The notes under the pieces: generated by a model
Databases searched by the model: none
What the model was told of the DNA's origin: nothing
The model's input: the letters and a program-made list of their open reading frames with translations, nothing else
Shown: positions 27,924 to 36,242 of the stretch, piece after piece
How positions within the stretch are numbered: the stretch's first letter is position 1
Layout of the letters: every line of letters begins with the position of its first letter
Assembly (NCBI GenBank): GCA_900766195.1
Contig: CAAFUN010000033.1
Coordinates: 1 to 64,000 of the forward strand
DNA from: an uncultured Bacteroides sp.
GTDB lineage: Bacteria; Bacteroidota; Bacteroidia; Bacteroidales; Bacteroidaceae
Length of the DNA stretch: 64,000 nt
Direction: 5' to 3'
Made by a program: the position numbers and the translations under genes

Positions 27924-28598
27924 TTAACTCTTCTTTATAACTCCTTTTACGGTATAAGTTCTTAAGTCGCCGGATTCAGTATAGAGATTAAAAAGAAGCA
28001 CGATATTCTTTACATTATCAGCTAGATACTGCTTCAAAGGGACGGAAAGATATGCACGTCTACTATAAACCAAAGCGCTGTCAGTTGTAGCATGATATAG
28101 CATTAAATTCACCGTAACGCACTGATTGCCTTCGTCAACAGATACCGATTTCTCGACAAAACCAAAACGATGGGTCCCCGGTTGCTTTACGCTCAATAAA
28201 ATATTAAGATAGTTGTATCCAAGCCAAATACTCTGAACTTCTGCCGACTCAGTCTTTACCCCCCCCTGAAACTCATGCGCTTTCAAAGGGACAGGAGAAA
28301 CAGCCTTCAGCAAAGCATGTATTTTTACACCTGAAATTCCCTTATCCGTAATCAAGTTTTCATAATTGGTCACTATACGCATTGCAGAATCAGACTTCAT
28401 GTGAAAACCGGTCAAATCTTCCAGCACCGGAAACGTTACGCCGTCATCAGTTTGCACAGACTGTATTTTCCCGCTCCCATCAGAGAAAGCAGTCACGTAT
28501 TCCTGTTTTACAGAAGGATAACGCCAATCATCTTTATCACATGAGAGAAGCACCCATATAAGAGCGAGAGTGCACATTCCACAACAATATCTATTCAT
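27924..28598 (-). CDS. NigD-like lipoprotein
   Basis: A protein of 224 residues with a lipoprotein signal: short basic start, hydrophobic core and lipobox WVLLSC with Cys20. The mature part has the two-domain layout of Bacteroidales NigD-like proteins, an N-terminal OB-like strand region (GVTFPVLEDLTGFHMKS) and a C-terminal beta-sandwich. Function is unknown. The family name comes from a bacteriocin-linked gene but most members stand alone, as here. It converges on glpR and is 52 bases downstream of the acyltransferase gene. Confidence 0.75.
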   Translation of the reverse strand: MNRYCCGMCTLALIWVLLSCDKDDWRYPSVKQEYVTAFSDGSGKIQSVQTDDGVTFPVLEDLTGFHMKSDSAMRIVTNYENLITDKGISGVKIHALLKAVSPVPLKAHEFQGGVKTESAEVQSIWLGYNYLNILLSVKQPGTHRFGFVEKSVSVDEGNQCVTVNLMLYHATTDSALVYSRRAYLSVPLKQYLADNVKNIVLLFNLYTESGDLRTYTVKGVIKKS

Positions 28599-28649
28599 TA
28601 TCTATTATTTTGCAAATTAGACATACCTATTTACAAAAAGCCCATAGCT

Positions 28650-29789
28650 TTATTTAGTAGCCTTTAGATAATTCGTTAAAGGATTGGAGTACATCAACAA
28701 CAACTTTTCACGCAAGAAAGCTATATCAGCATTAGGAAGCGTAACACGGTTAAGTTGTCCGTCAATGTAATTAATGAAACGCTTCTTATCTTCCGACGAG
28801 TAAAATTCTACAAACTCATCTTTATCAAAAAGCAAATCATGCGCTACATAGTTATTCGCAAAGATTTGATAGTTAGAATGAATTTTCTTATCAATTAATG
28901 CTGAAATAGCCATAAATAATTCTTGTTTGGGCAACTTGCGATCAAGCTTCTCCAATTCATCATTAATACAAGAAGCCATCTGAAACAGTATACGACCTTT
29001 ATGTCCCAACAGTCCAGTTTGCATATTCAGTAAATCATCGTCCGTGGTTTTTTTATAACCCGGTATATCGCGCTTGAGTTGCATTTCCTGTGCTTTCAGA
29101 AAGTCGCAAGGATCATACTCATAAGAGATGGAAAGAGGAACAATATTCAATTCCTGAAGATTACTAATAACATCGCCGTCTCCACCCATAGCCAACATTT
29201 TCAATACGCTATCTTGCGTGACATCGTTTGAATCCTTTGCACGACCTTCACGCTGAGCAATCCAAATGGACTGTTTCTTTTCCATGATGGTATAATGCAT
29301 ATAGCGTGACATACGGATTGATGCTTCTAGCACTTGACGAATGGCAAGTGCACGACGAACTGTAAAACACTTATTAATACGAACTATTTTCTTTATCCAA
29401 GGATAAATAAGCAGGTTATCTCCAATTGCTATTTCTACCGTATCTAAACCTCTCTCTACCAAAAGGACAGCCAGGAAACCTGAGTCCAGAATAATGTCCC
29501 GATGATTCGAAACGTAAGTATAAGCTCTTTCTCTATTTAATATCGCCGCACTTTTCAAGACTATCCCATCTGTTGTTTCATTTGCTAATTTACGCAAAAT
29601 GCCATAGCAGAGGTTTTCCTGAAACTCCTGTTTCGTTTTGCTTGCACGCATTTTCTGTGCAATGGTATCGAAAGGAACACCAGGCATAACGGCGCAAGCA
29701 ACCTGCCTAAACGCTGGGTCCGCAATCAATTCCTCAAAAATCTGAGGTAGTTCTTCGTCATGATAAGGGCGGATTTCTTCAAACTCCAT
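28650..29789 (-). CDS. Lysophospholipid acyltransferase-like protein
   Basis: Probable glycerolipid acyltransferase of the PlsC/PlsB superfamily. From the ATG at 29787-29789 it has 379 residues. The active-site block appears as SNHRDIILDSGFL, where His and Asp are separated by five residues rather than the usual four, with another Asp at +2. The substrate-binding block is QREGRAKDSND. It lacks membrane segments apart from hydrophobic patches. A TTG three codons upstream (29798) also opens the frame. The substrate, phospholipid or lipid A precursor, cannot be told. Confidence 0.75.
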   Translation of the reverse strand: MEFEEIRPYHDEELPQIFEELIADPAFRQVACAVMPGVPFDTIAQKMRASKTKQEFQENLCYGILRKLANETTDGIVLKSAAILNRERAYTYVSNHRDIILDSGFLAVLLVERGLDTVEIAIGDNLLIYPWIKKIVRINKCFTVRRALAIRQVLEASIRMSRYMHYTIMEKKQSIWIAQREGRAKDSNDVTQDSVLKMLAMGGDGDVISNLQELNIVPLSISYEYDPCDFLKAQEMQLKRDIPGYKKTTDDDLLNMQTGLLGHKGRILFQMASCINDELEKLDRKLPKQELFMAISALIDKKIHSNYQIFANNYVAHDLLFDKDEFVEFYSSEDKKRFINYIDGQLNRVTLPNADIAFLREKLLLMYSNPLTNYLKATK

Positions 29790-29881
29790 AATATGCAATT
29801 TAAAATTTTAAATAAACAAACATTCAGTTACAAGCCTACTAAAAGGGCATCTAATAGACAAGTAATTCCAAATTGTCCTAT

Positions 29882-30856
29882 TTAAAATTGGTTTTCTATT
29901 ATATCTGTCATTACATTCTTTATATTTAAATTGGCAGCACGTACCTGCTGGGGAATAAAGCTTGTAGACGTCATTCCCGGAGTGGTATTCACTTCAAGCA
30001 AGTTGACCTTCTCACCCTCGGTAATGATGTAGTCCACACGGATGATGCCTGATGCTCCCACTATATCATAAATAGCAGAAGTCAAGGTTTGTATACGTGT
30101 AGTCAGCTCATCAGATATCCGTGCAGGGGTTATCTCGGATACCTGCCCATTATACTTGGCATCATAGTCAAAGAACTCGTTTTGCGTAACCACCTCTGTA
30201 ATAGGAAACACTACAGATTTCTCTTTTGTTTTATAACAGCCGCATGTCACTTCAGTACCGGGCATAAAAGCTTCGATCATTATTTCCGGTGCCTCATCAA
30301 AAGCTTTCAGAATAGCCGGCTGTATCTGCTCTTCCGACTTGACTTTTGTGACACCGAAACTTGAGCCTCCCAAATTAGGTTTCACAAAACAGGGCAGACC
30401 TATTTTAGTCATCACATCTTCATTTGAAATCATTTGCCCCTTACGAAGCATAAGCGATTCGGCTATACGGATACCAAATGACTTAAGATATTGATTGCAG
30501 ACAAATTTGTCATAAGTCAGTGCAGCCGCCAGTACTCCGCAGCAGGAATAAGGAATACGAAGCATATCGAAGTAGCCTTGCAGACGTCCATCCTCACCCG
30601 GAGTACCGTGTATAGTGATATAAGCAAAGTCAAACGTTATCTTTTCACCGTTCAACATAAAACTGAAATCATTCCTATCTACCGGCAGTTTAGCACCGTT
30701 CGGCAATTGTACATGCCAATCCAACCCATGCATCTCGACAATATACAACGTATACTTCTCCTTATCTATAAAGGAGTAAATTCCCTGCGCACTGCGAAGG
30801 GAAACCTGAAACTCGGAGGTATCACCACCCCCTACAATAGCAATCGTGCGTTTCAT
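29882..30856 (-). CDS. ddl: D-alanine--D-alanine ligase
   Basis: Ddl joins two D-alanines with ATP to make the dipeptide used for the peptidoglycan stem. The 324-residue ATP-grasp protein shows an N-terminal VGGGDTSEFQVSLRSAQ, a central THGTPGEDGRLQGYFD, and the C-terminal metal and substrate site EVNTTPGMTSTSFIP. Length is canonical. The ATG at 30854-30856 overlaps the rluD stop by four bases, so the two are translationally coupled. Confidence 0.95.
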   Translation of the reverse strand: MKRTIAIVGGGDTSEFQVSLRSAQGIYSFIDKEKYTLYIVEMHGLDWHVQLPNGAKLPVDRNDFSFMLNGEKITFDFAYITIHGTPGEDGRLQGYFDMLRIPYSCCGVLAAALTYDKFVCNQYLKSFGIRIAESLMLRKGQMISNEDVMTKIGLPCFVKPNLGGSSFGVTKVKSEEQIQPAILKAFDEAPEIMIEAFMPGTEVTCGCYKTKEKSVVFPITEVVTQNEFFDYDAKYNGQVSEITPARISDELTTRIQTLTSAIYDIVGASGIIRVDYIITEGEKVNLLEVNTTPGMTSTSFIPQQVRAANLNIKNVMTDIIENQF

Positions 30857-31929
30857 TCCAAATCTCTATTACTGATATAGCCTCTCCATTTATCAATCAG
30901 TCTAGCCATGTCATCAGGCAATTCTGATGTAAAATACATCTCTTCACCGGTGACAGGATGTACAAACCCCAGTGTCATAGCATGCAATGCCTGCCTGGGA
31001 CAAGTTTCGAAGCAGTTATTTACAAATTGTTTATATTTACTAAAATGAGTACCTTTTAAAATCTCATGACCTCCATACCGTTCGTCATTGAAAAGCACAT
31101 GACCGATGTGTTTCATGTGGACACGAATTTGATGTGTTCTTCCGGTTTCCAGAATACATTCCACCACCGTCACATAGCCCAACCTCTCCAACACCTTATA
31201 ATGAGTCACCGCATGCTTTCCTTGTTCCGGATCATTCAATACGGTCATTTGCATACGATCTTTCGGATTTCTTCCGATATTACCAATAATTGTGCCCTCA
31301 TCTTGTTCCACAGTACCCCATACCAACGCCTGATAACGGCGCTTAGTCGTTTTATTAAAGAACTGCAGACCAAGATTTGTCTTGGCATCAGGTGTTTTGG
31401 CTATTACCAGCAGTCCCGAAGTATCCTTATCTATACGATGCACCAAACCCACATGCGGATCATTTGCATCATAATCCGGATCATCTTTCATGTGCCAGGC
31501 AAGTGCATTGACCAATGTTCCGCTATAATTGCCATGACCCGGGTGTACCACCAATCCGGCCGGTTTATTCACCACCATCAGATACTTATCTTCATAGACA
31601 ATATTAAGGGGAATATTTTCGGGAATAACCTCATTCTCGTAGCGAGGCCTATCCATCATTACCGTGATGACATCCAGCGGCTTCACTTTATAGCTACTTT
31701 TCACGGGCTTACCGTTTGCCATCACACAGCCGGCATCCGCAGCCCGCTGTATCCGGTTGCGCGAAGCGTTTGTCAGTCTGTCAAACAAATACTTGTCTAC
31801 ACGAAGCATTTCCTGACCTTTATCTACTACAACCCGAAAGTGTTCGTAAAGCTGTGCCTCATCCTCTATTGGTTCAACATCATCGGCATCCAGCTCATCA
31901 TTCAATATTTCTTCCGGCAATTGTTCCAC
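30853..31929 (-). CDS. rluD: 23S rRNA pseudouridine synthase RluD family
   Basis: RluD-type enzymes convert specific uridines in helix 69 of 23S rRNA to pseudouridine. The 358-residue protein has an acidic N-terminal extension, an S4 RNA-binding domain at about 41-95 and the catalytic domain with HRIDKDTSG at 164-172, Asp167 being the nucleophile. The start is a GTG at 31929; an in-frame stop lies two codons upstream and the next ATG is inside the S4 domain. It overlaps ddl and follows the PASTA gene. Confidence 0.9.
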   Translation of the reverse strand: MEQLPEEILNDELDADDVEPIEDEAQLYEHFRVVVDKGQEMLRVDKYLFDRLTNASRNRIQRAADAGCVMANGKPVKSSYKVKPLDVITVMMDRPRYENEVIPENIPLNIVYEDKYLMVVNKPAGLVVHPGHGNYSGTLVNALAWHMKDDPDYDANDPHVGLVHRIDKDTSGLLVIAKTPDAKTNLGLQFFNKTTKRRYQALVWGTVEQDEGTIIGNIGRNPKDRMQMTVLNDPEQGKHAVTHYKVLERLGYVTVVECILETGRTHQIRVHMKHIGHVLFNDERYGGHEILKGTHFSKYKQFVNNCFETCPRQALHAMTLGFVHPVTGEEMYFTSELPDDMARLIDKWRGYISNRDLE

Positions 31930-31982
31930 GATTTATCTACCACTTTCATTAATTATATTTCGTCCACACACCATACGTACAA

Positions 31983-32669
31983 TTAAAACCACGATTCATC
32001 GGAAGCCGATTTACGTGAAGATGACTTTGCAGGGGCTGGCCTCGCAGGTTCCGAAGAATGTTCTTCAATATCCTCCGTACCCCCTTCATTTAAAGAGTCA
32101 GCAGGTTCCGAAGTACCACTACCATCACCAACCATTAAAGTCAGCCGCGCTCCAACAGGAACTTTTTCATTCAGCGAAAGCAAACGTCCATGATATTTCA
32201 CGCCATACACCCAGTCTGTCTCGCCCGGTACATATTGCACTTCATCCAATTTAAATCCGGAAGCCAACAAGCGCGCCTCTGCCTGACGGACAGAACTGTT
32301 ATCAGCCACATCCGGTATAGTTTGTAAAGGAATGCTCAGTGCGTTGATCGTTACGTAAACAGTCCGTCCTTCTTTCACTTTCTGTCCGGCTGACGGAGTA
32401 TAATCAACAATACAGCCGGCAGCCATATTCTCAACATAAGTAGAGTCGGATACCACATATTTCAAATTCTGATTGCGGAACATCTTATCAGCTTCCGCCA
32501 ACCCCATACCTTTGACATCCGGTACTGCCACAGCTTCACCATGCCGGGTATAGAAGTCTATCCCTTTAAGTACTCCAAACAGTATCAATGCTACTGCCAG
32601 TATCATACCAATGATATTAATCCAGAAAAATTTATTCTGTCTAAAAGAAAAAAACTCTTTTACCGTCAT
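31983..32669 (-). CDS. Membrane-anchored PASTA domain protein
   Basis: A protein of 228 residues with one N-terminal membrane segment (about 16-38) and outside-facing PASTA domains. These start near AVAVPDVKGMGLAEADKMF and QTIPDVADNSSVRQAEARL. A Ser/Pro/Glu-rich tail follows. PASTA domains bind peptidoglycan or muropeptides in kinases and penicillin-binding proteins. Here they stand alone without a kinase domain, beside ddl. The open frame extends 47 codons upstream but that part is Phe/Cys/Leu-rich and unlike a protein start. The ATG at 32667-32669 is chosen. Confidence 0.85.
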   Translation of the reverse strand: MTVKEFFSFRQNKFFWINIIGMILAVALILFGVLKGIDFYTRHGEAVAVPDVKGMGLAEADKMFRNQNLKYVVSDSTYVENMAAGCIVDYTPSAGQKVKEGRTVYVTINALSIPLQTIPDVADNSSVRQAEARLLASGFKLDEVQYVPGETDWVYGVKYHGRLLSLNEKVPVGARLTLMVGDGSGTSEPADSLNEGGTEDIEEHSSEPARPAPAKSSSRKSASDESWF

Positions 32670-32691
32670 ATACAATAACAATATTTGGAGA

Positions 32692-32699
32692 CAAAGATA
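32692..32699 (-). promoter_or_regulatory. Bacteroides-type -7 box before the PASTA-rluD-ddl genes
   Basis: The minus-strand sequence TATCTTTG fits TAnnTTTG and lies 23 bases before the chosen ATG at 32669. This supports that start, since the longer frame would begin upstream of the promoter. Confidence 0.45.
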
Positions 32700-32800
32700 A
32701 AGATAAAAGATGAAACATAATAAAATGAGAAGTAGGAATCTATAGAAACAAGAGCATCTATAGATAAAAATGTTAAAATTGCAATCCAAAATAAACAAGA

Positions 32801-32840
32801 AAATCCGCAAAAGACTACAAATTGAATCTTTTGCGGATTT
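32801..32840 (-). terminator. Terminator of rpmH
   Basis: AAATCCGCAAAAGA at 32801-32814 pairs perfectly with TCTTTTGCGGATTT at 32827-32840. On the minus strand it follows the rpmH stop and is followed by a T-rich stretch. Confidence 0.8.
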
Positions 32841-32876
32841 CTTATTTCTTCCCGAAGCAAGGGGATTATAACAATC

Positions 32877-33038
32877 TTATGCTTTTACTCCGTTGTATTC
32901 GTCAGAAACAGTAAGTTTCTTTCTACCTTTAGCACGACGGGCAGCCAAAACTCTACGACCATTGGCAGATGCCATTCTCTCACGGAAACCGTGTTTGTTT
33001 TTTCTCTTTCTATTAGAGGGTTGGAATGTTCTTTTCAT
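32877..33038 (-). CDS. rpmH: Large ribosomal subunit protein bL34
   Basis: A small gene of 53 codons whose translation starts MKRTFQPSNRKRKNKHGF and continues with RMASANGRRVLAARRAKGR, the nearly invariant pattern of ribosomal protein L34. The C-terminus is slightly longer than in E. coli (VSDEYNGVKA). The ATG is at 33036-33038 and TAA at 32877-32879. It has a good divergent promoter shared with efp and a perfect terminator. It is not near dnaA, unlike in many other bacteria. Confidence 0.97.
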   Translation of the reverse strand: MKRTFQPSNRKRKNKHGFRERMASANGRRVLAARRAKGRKKLTVSDEYNGVKA

Positions 33039-33081
33039 TACTATATCTCGTTTTATGTTATTATTCTACGTAATCGGGCTG

Positions 33082-33113
33082 CAAAAATAGGTACTTTTTC
33101 CAAAATAACCAAA
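33082..33113 (-). promoter_or_regulatory. Promoter of rpmH
   Basis: On the minus strand TTTG (33113-33110) and TATTTTTG (33089-33082) lie exactly 20 bases apart, matching both Bacteroides boxes. The rpmH ATG follows 44 bases downstream. Confidence 0.75.
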
Positions 33114-33139
33114 CGATAACTCTTTTTCTATCAAAACTT

Positions 33140-33171
33140 TTTGCGTTTTTTACTGATTTCCATTACTTTTG
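33140..33171 (+). promoter_or_regulatory. Promoter of efp
   Basis: TTTG at 33140-33143 and TACTTTTG at 33164-33171 are exactly 20 bases apart, matching both Bacteroides boxes. The efp ATG follows at 33232, leaving a leader of about 55 bases. Confidence 0.75.
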
Positions 33172-33231
33172 TATCCGAAAACCTATCTGGGAATAACTTA
33201 ATTACAAAACAAATAATAAAGATTATATCTT

Positions 33232-33798
33232 ATGATTAATGCCCAAGACATTAAAATCGGAAGCTGCATCCGCATGGATGGCAAATTGTATTTCTGTATT
33301 GACTTCTTGCATGTAAAGCCAGGAAAAGGCAATACTTTTATGCGTACCAAACTGAAAGATGTAGTGAACGGTTATGTTCTCGAACGTCGCTTTAACATTG
33401 GTGAGAAGCTGGAAGATGTACGTGTAGAACGTCGTCCTTATCAATATCTTTATCATGATGGCGACAATTATCAATTCATGAATCAAGAGACTTTTGAGCA
33501 GATACCTATCTCTCATGATCTGATTAACGGTGTTGATTTCCTTTTGGAAGGAATGGTATTGGAAGTAGTATCTGACGCTTCTACTGAAACGGTTTTATAT
33601 GCAGATATGCCTATAAAGGTACAGATGAAGATTACTTATGCCGAACCAGGACTAAAAGGTGATACAGCTACGAACACATTAAAACCAGCCAAAATAGAAT
33701 CGGGAGCAACGGTTCGTGTACCTCTTTTTGTTAATGAAGGAGAAACCATTGAAATAGATACGCGCGATGGTTCTTATGTAGGACGTGTAAAAGCATAA
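33232..33798 (+). CDS. efp: Translation elongation factor P
   Basis: EF-P relieves ribosome stalling at polyproline stretches. The 188-residue protein has the three beta-barrel domains of the family. Near the start it has HVKPGKGN, with Lys32 in the position that is modified in E. coli (Lys34). The C-terminal oligonucleotide-binding domain is typical (KIESGATVRVPLFVNEGE, DTRDGSYVGRVK). No lysine-modifying gene is adjacent, so the modification in this organism cannot be inferred. A terminator follows. Confidence 0.96.
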   Translation: MINAQDIKIGSCIRMDGKLYFCIDFLHVKPGKGNTFMRTKLKDVVNGYVLERRFNIGEKLEDVRVERRPYQYLYHDGDNYQFMNQETFEQIPISHDLINGVDFLLEGMVLEVVSDASTETVLYADMPIKVQMKITYAEPGLKGDTATNTLKPAKIESGATVRVPLFVNEGETIEIDTRDGSYVGRVKA

Positions 33799-33826
33799 CG
33801 ATACATTTTATCTTAACGGTAAAATG

Positions 33827-33862
33827 AAATAAAGCTGTCTCACCATTGGGACAGCTTTATTT
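33827..33862 (+). terminator. Terminator of efp
   Basis: AAATAAAGCTGTC at 33827-33839 pairs perfectly with GACAGCTTTATTT at 33850-33862, with a loop of ten bases. U-rich at the 3' side. Confidence 0.85.
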
Positions 33863-33909
33863 ATCTAAAGAAAGCTCAATTATTAATGTGTTTTTTTTGT
33901 ATTAGCTAT

Positions 33910-34116
33910 TCATCGTTCATCCAAGATACAAGTTATGAAGCCACTCATCAATGAAGCCACAATGCAGTTCATCCAGCATTCTGAAGAAAAAGGATAGGTG
34001 CCCCAATAACATCCCCAGTAATACCAGTACCAATAGCCAATCATGCAGCCTATCAACATCGCAATTAACACCTTACGATTGATTGAAATAAAATAATGAA
34101 ATCTTTTCATCAGCAT
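33910..34116 (-). CDS. Small membrane protein, DUF6132-like
   Basis: A protein of 68 residues with two hydrophobic segments, one at about 16-32 and one at about 50-63. Between them lies GCYWGTYPFSSECW, which recalls the conserved loop of DUF6132 proteins (typically a GC...GTCP pattern). Here the second cysteine of that pattern is replaced by tyrosine. A second ATG lies two codons in. Function is unknown. It stands alone between efp and the FabH-like gene. Confidence 0.6.
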   Translation of the reverse strand: MLMKRFHYFISINRKVLIAMLIGCMIGYWYWYYWGCYWGTYPFSSECWMNCIVASLMSGFITCILDER

Positions 34117-34178
34117 AATCTTGAATGAATTACGTATATAATTAATCTAGTTGTCAATTCCCTGAAGTGCACCAGCAA

Positions 34179-35135
34179 TCATAGCCGAATGAGACAAGTG
34201 CCGGAAGAATACCCTCCTCCAAAAACAGATATACAAATCAAATCGCCACTTTTAAAATCTGTATAGTGCTGCGCAAATACCAAAAGTGCACTCACAGAGC
34301 CTGTATTGCCCACTTCACGAATATTAGAAAGCACTTTTTTCTCTGGTAAGCCGAGCTGCTCTACAACATTATTCAGTATTCGCTGATTGGCTTGATGTCC
34401 AATAAAATAGGCCAAATCATCAATGCAACATTTATTCTTATCTAATATTTTTTTAGTATTCTCCGCCATGAAATGACAGGAATGAATAAAAACATCACGC
34501 CCAAACGGCATCTCCAATTTTCCTTTTTCCGTATTAAGAGTTACAGCAGTAGGACCAAATCCAATATGTCCTAATCCCTGCGAATCCACATCCAATATTT
34601 CAGGCTCTTTAGCATTCACCTGCTCATCTGAAAAGAAATAGGCGGCTGCCCCATCGCCCCACAAATGCCCTGAAGCTTTATCACTATCATCCGAAAAAGA
34701 AGAATTACGTTCGCCACAAATCAACAGCGCTCTTGATGCTTTTTGAGCAATAAAAAAAGATTGAATTAACTCAATGGCATTTATCGCAGAAGAGCAAGCT
34801 GCCGAAAGATACAAGACTTTTGCTTTATATAAATTGAATGCTTTTTGTACAACATATCCCGTAGTGGCAATCGTATCAGATGGCGTATAAGATGCAAAAA
34901 CGATAAGATCCACTTCTGCCATATCATAAGGAAGATTTAGAGAAGCCTGCCTGACAGCCGCATCACACATATAATCCAAAGTTTCTTGTTCAGAAGCTCT
35001 TGCCCTGGTTAAAATCCCTGTCCGAGGATAGATCCAATCTTCTGTAAGCCCGTTTATTGCAGTAAAATAATCCGCACCAATTCTCTTTTCGGGGATATAA
35101 AAACCAACACTATTAATATACATATACTTTTCCAT
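34179..35135 (-). CDS. fabH: Beta-ketoacyl-ACP synthase III-like protein
   Basis: Thiolase-fold ketosynthase of 318 residues. The FabH catalytic triad is present: Cys114 (SAACSSAIN), His247 (GHQAN) and Asn277 (VGNTGS). FabH begins fatty acid synthesis by joining acetyl-CoA to malonyl-ACP, but many paralogues act in special lipid or secondary metabolite pathways. This one is not next to plsX, acpP or fabD/F. It lies at the end of a cluster with a lipopolysaccharide-kinase-like gene, so a special acyl chain role is possible (inference). Confidence 0.85.
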   Translation of the reverse strand: MEKYMYINSVGFYIPEKRIGADYFTAINGLTEDWIYPRTGILTRARASEQETLDYMCDAAVRQASLNLPYDMAEVDLIVFASYTPSDTIATTGYVVQKAFNLYKAKVLYLSAACSSAINAIELIQSFFIAQKASRALLICGERNSSFSDDSDKASGHLWGDGAAAYFFSDEQVNAKEPEILDVDSQGLGHIGFGPTAVTLNTEKGKLEMPFGRDVFIHSCHFMAENTKKILDKNKCCIDDLAYFIGHQANQRILNNVVEQLGLPEKKVLSNIREVGNTGSVSALLVFAQHYTDFKSGDLICISVFGGGYSSGTCLIRL

Positions 35136-35185
35136 TGTTACGAGTTAGCCCAATATGGAGTGACAAGCATCACCACCCAACAAAT

Positions 35186-35935
35186 CTAAATTCTCTCTTC
35201 AGGATGCCAAAACAGATAATTCTTCCAAAAAAGATGATTAAATAATGATATAAAAACATACCACAAACATTCATTAAAACCAAACTCTTTAGAGTATTTC
35301 CAAGATATAAGTTTAATATCGCTTTTATTTAAACTCAGTCGTCTCCATACTCTACATTTTGAGAGAAATCCCACAGCATACATTCTCATACGATTAAGAT
35401 CAACCAACATAAAATGATATCCACTTCCTTCTTCATCCTTTGTATATAAAATGTTACTTGGAGAATAGTCTTTATGAAGAACACCTTTTTTATGCATATC
35501 AATACTAAATTCAATAAAGTCAGAAACCAATTGCCTGTTTACACATCGGGAACCATAGCCCAATACATCCCTAATAGTACCATCTGCGGTTACCTGCATA
35601 GATATATAATAAGACTCTTTTAACATATGTGTATCATATATCTCTATATATGCAACTGGTTCTGGAGTACTAATTCCTTCATCAGAAAGGAATAAAGCAT
35701 GTTCATAAGAACGCCTAGCTTTTGATTTTCGAATATAACTATAAGCAAACCTGTTTAGGACATTAGGAATATAAAAAGATTTCACATTGAGATCAAATCC
35801 GATATAAGTAAAACTCTTTAAAATATTCCTTCTTATATAAACTATTTCACCCGATAAGGAAAACATATAAGGTACCGAGTATACAAAGTCGCATAAGATT
35901 TTGTATCTTGGATTTATTTTAATTTTAGTTTTCAT
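35186..35935 (-). CDS. Lipopolysaccharide kinase InaA-family protein
   Basis: A small kinase-fold protein of 249 residues from the ATG at 35933-35935 (a TTG four codons upstream also opens the frame). Key residues are visible: Lys52 (NVKSFYIPN), a catalytic loop HKDYSPSN at 154-161 with Asp156 and Asn161, and a metal-binding Asp179 in VDLNRM. This is the pattern of WaaP/InaA kinases that phosphorylate sugars in the inner core of lipopolysaccharide. The substrate here is unknown. It lies between a FabH-like gene and a winged-helix gene. Confidence 0.82.
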   Translation of the reverse strand: MKTKIKINPRYKILCDFVYSVPYMFSLSGEIVYIRRNILKSFTYIGFDLNVKSFYIPNVLNRFAYSYIRKSKARRSYEHALFLSDEGISTPEPVAYIEIYDTHMLKESYYISMQVTADGTIRDVLGYGSRCVNRQLVSDFIEFSIDMHKKGVLHKDYSPSNILYTKDEEGSGYHFMLVDLNRMRMYAVGFLSKCRVWRRLSLNKSDIKLISWKYSKEFGFNECLWYVFISLFNHLFWKNYLFWHPEERI

Positions 35936-35975
35936 ATTATGATCCAATATAAATTACCGCAGTTTACTCTTCTTA

Positions 35976-36200
35976 CTAGAAATAGAACTCAGAGCAGCAC
36001 TGTATAAACTCAATATAAATATTATCATTATGCTCAAAGATGCGCACTTTTTCCTCCTTTAATAACCAACCTAAAGCCATAAAAATCAAGGGTTCTTTAA
36101 AATCGGTAAACTCACAGATTTCATTAAAGCTCAAGGCTCCTTTCTCCGCAAGTAAATTAAAAATAGTACTTGCATTAATCCTAACATCATCTTTGTACAT
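35976..36200 (-). CDS. Winged helix-turn-helix protein, DUF2582-like
   Basis: A small protein of 74 residues with three predicted helices and a wing: NASTIFNLLAEKGALSFNEI, then FKEPLIFMALGWLLKEEKV and a beta-hairpin (RIFEHNDNIYIE). It matches the small Bacteroidales winged-helix domain known as DUF2582. It may bind DNA or a protein. Its location between the kinase-like and thioredoxin-like genes, on the same strand, suggests a shared transcript. Confidence 0.7.
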   Translation of the reverse strand: MYKDDVRINASTIFNLLAEKGALSFNEICEFTDFKEPLIFMALGWLLKEEKVRIFEHNDNIYIEFIQCCSEFYF

Positions 36201-36242
36201 AAACTTTAAATTTAGATAGAATTTTAGCTGTCAACAAATAAT

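Noticed and set aside
30491..30880. A plus-strand frame opposite ddl
   Set aside because: Antisense to a well-supported ligase gene, with no family features.
31066..31986. A long plus-strand open frame of 306 codons opposite rluD
   Set aside because: It is fully antisense to a clear pseudouridine synthase gene and its translation is rich in His, Ile, Thr and Tyr with no recognisable domain, as expected for a shadow frame.
31983..32810. A longer PASTA protein starting at 32810
   Set aside because: The added 47 residues are Phe/Leu/Cys-rich shadow-like sequence, and a -7 box lies downstream of that start.
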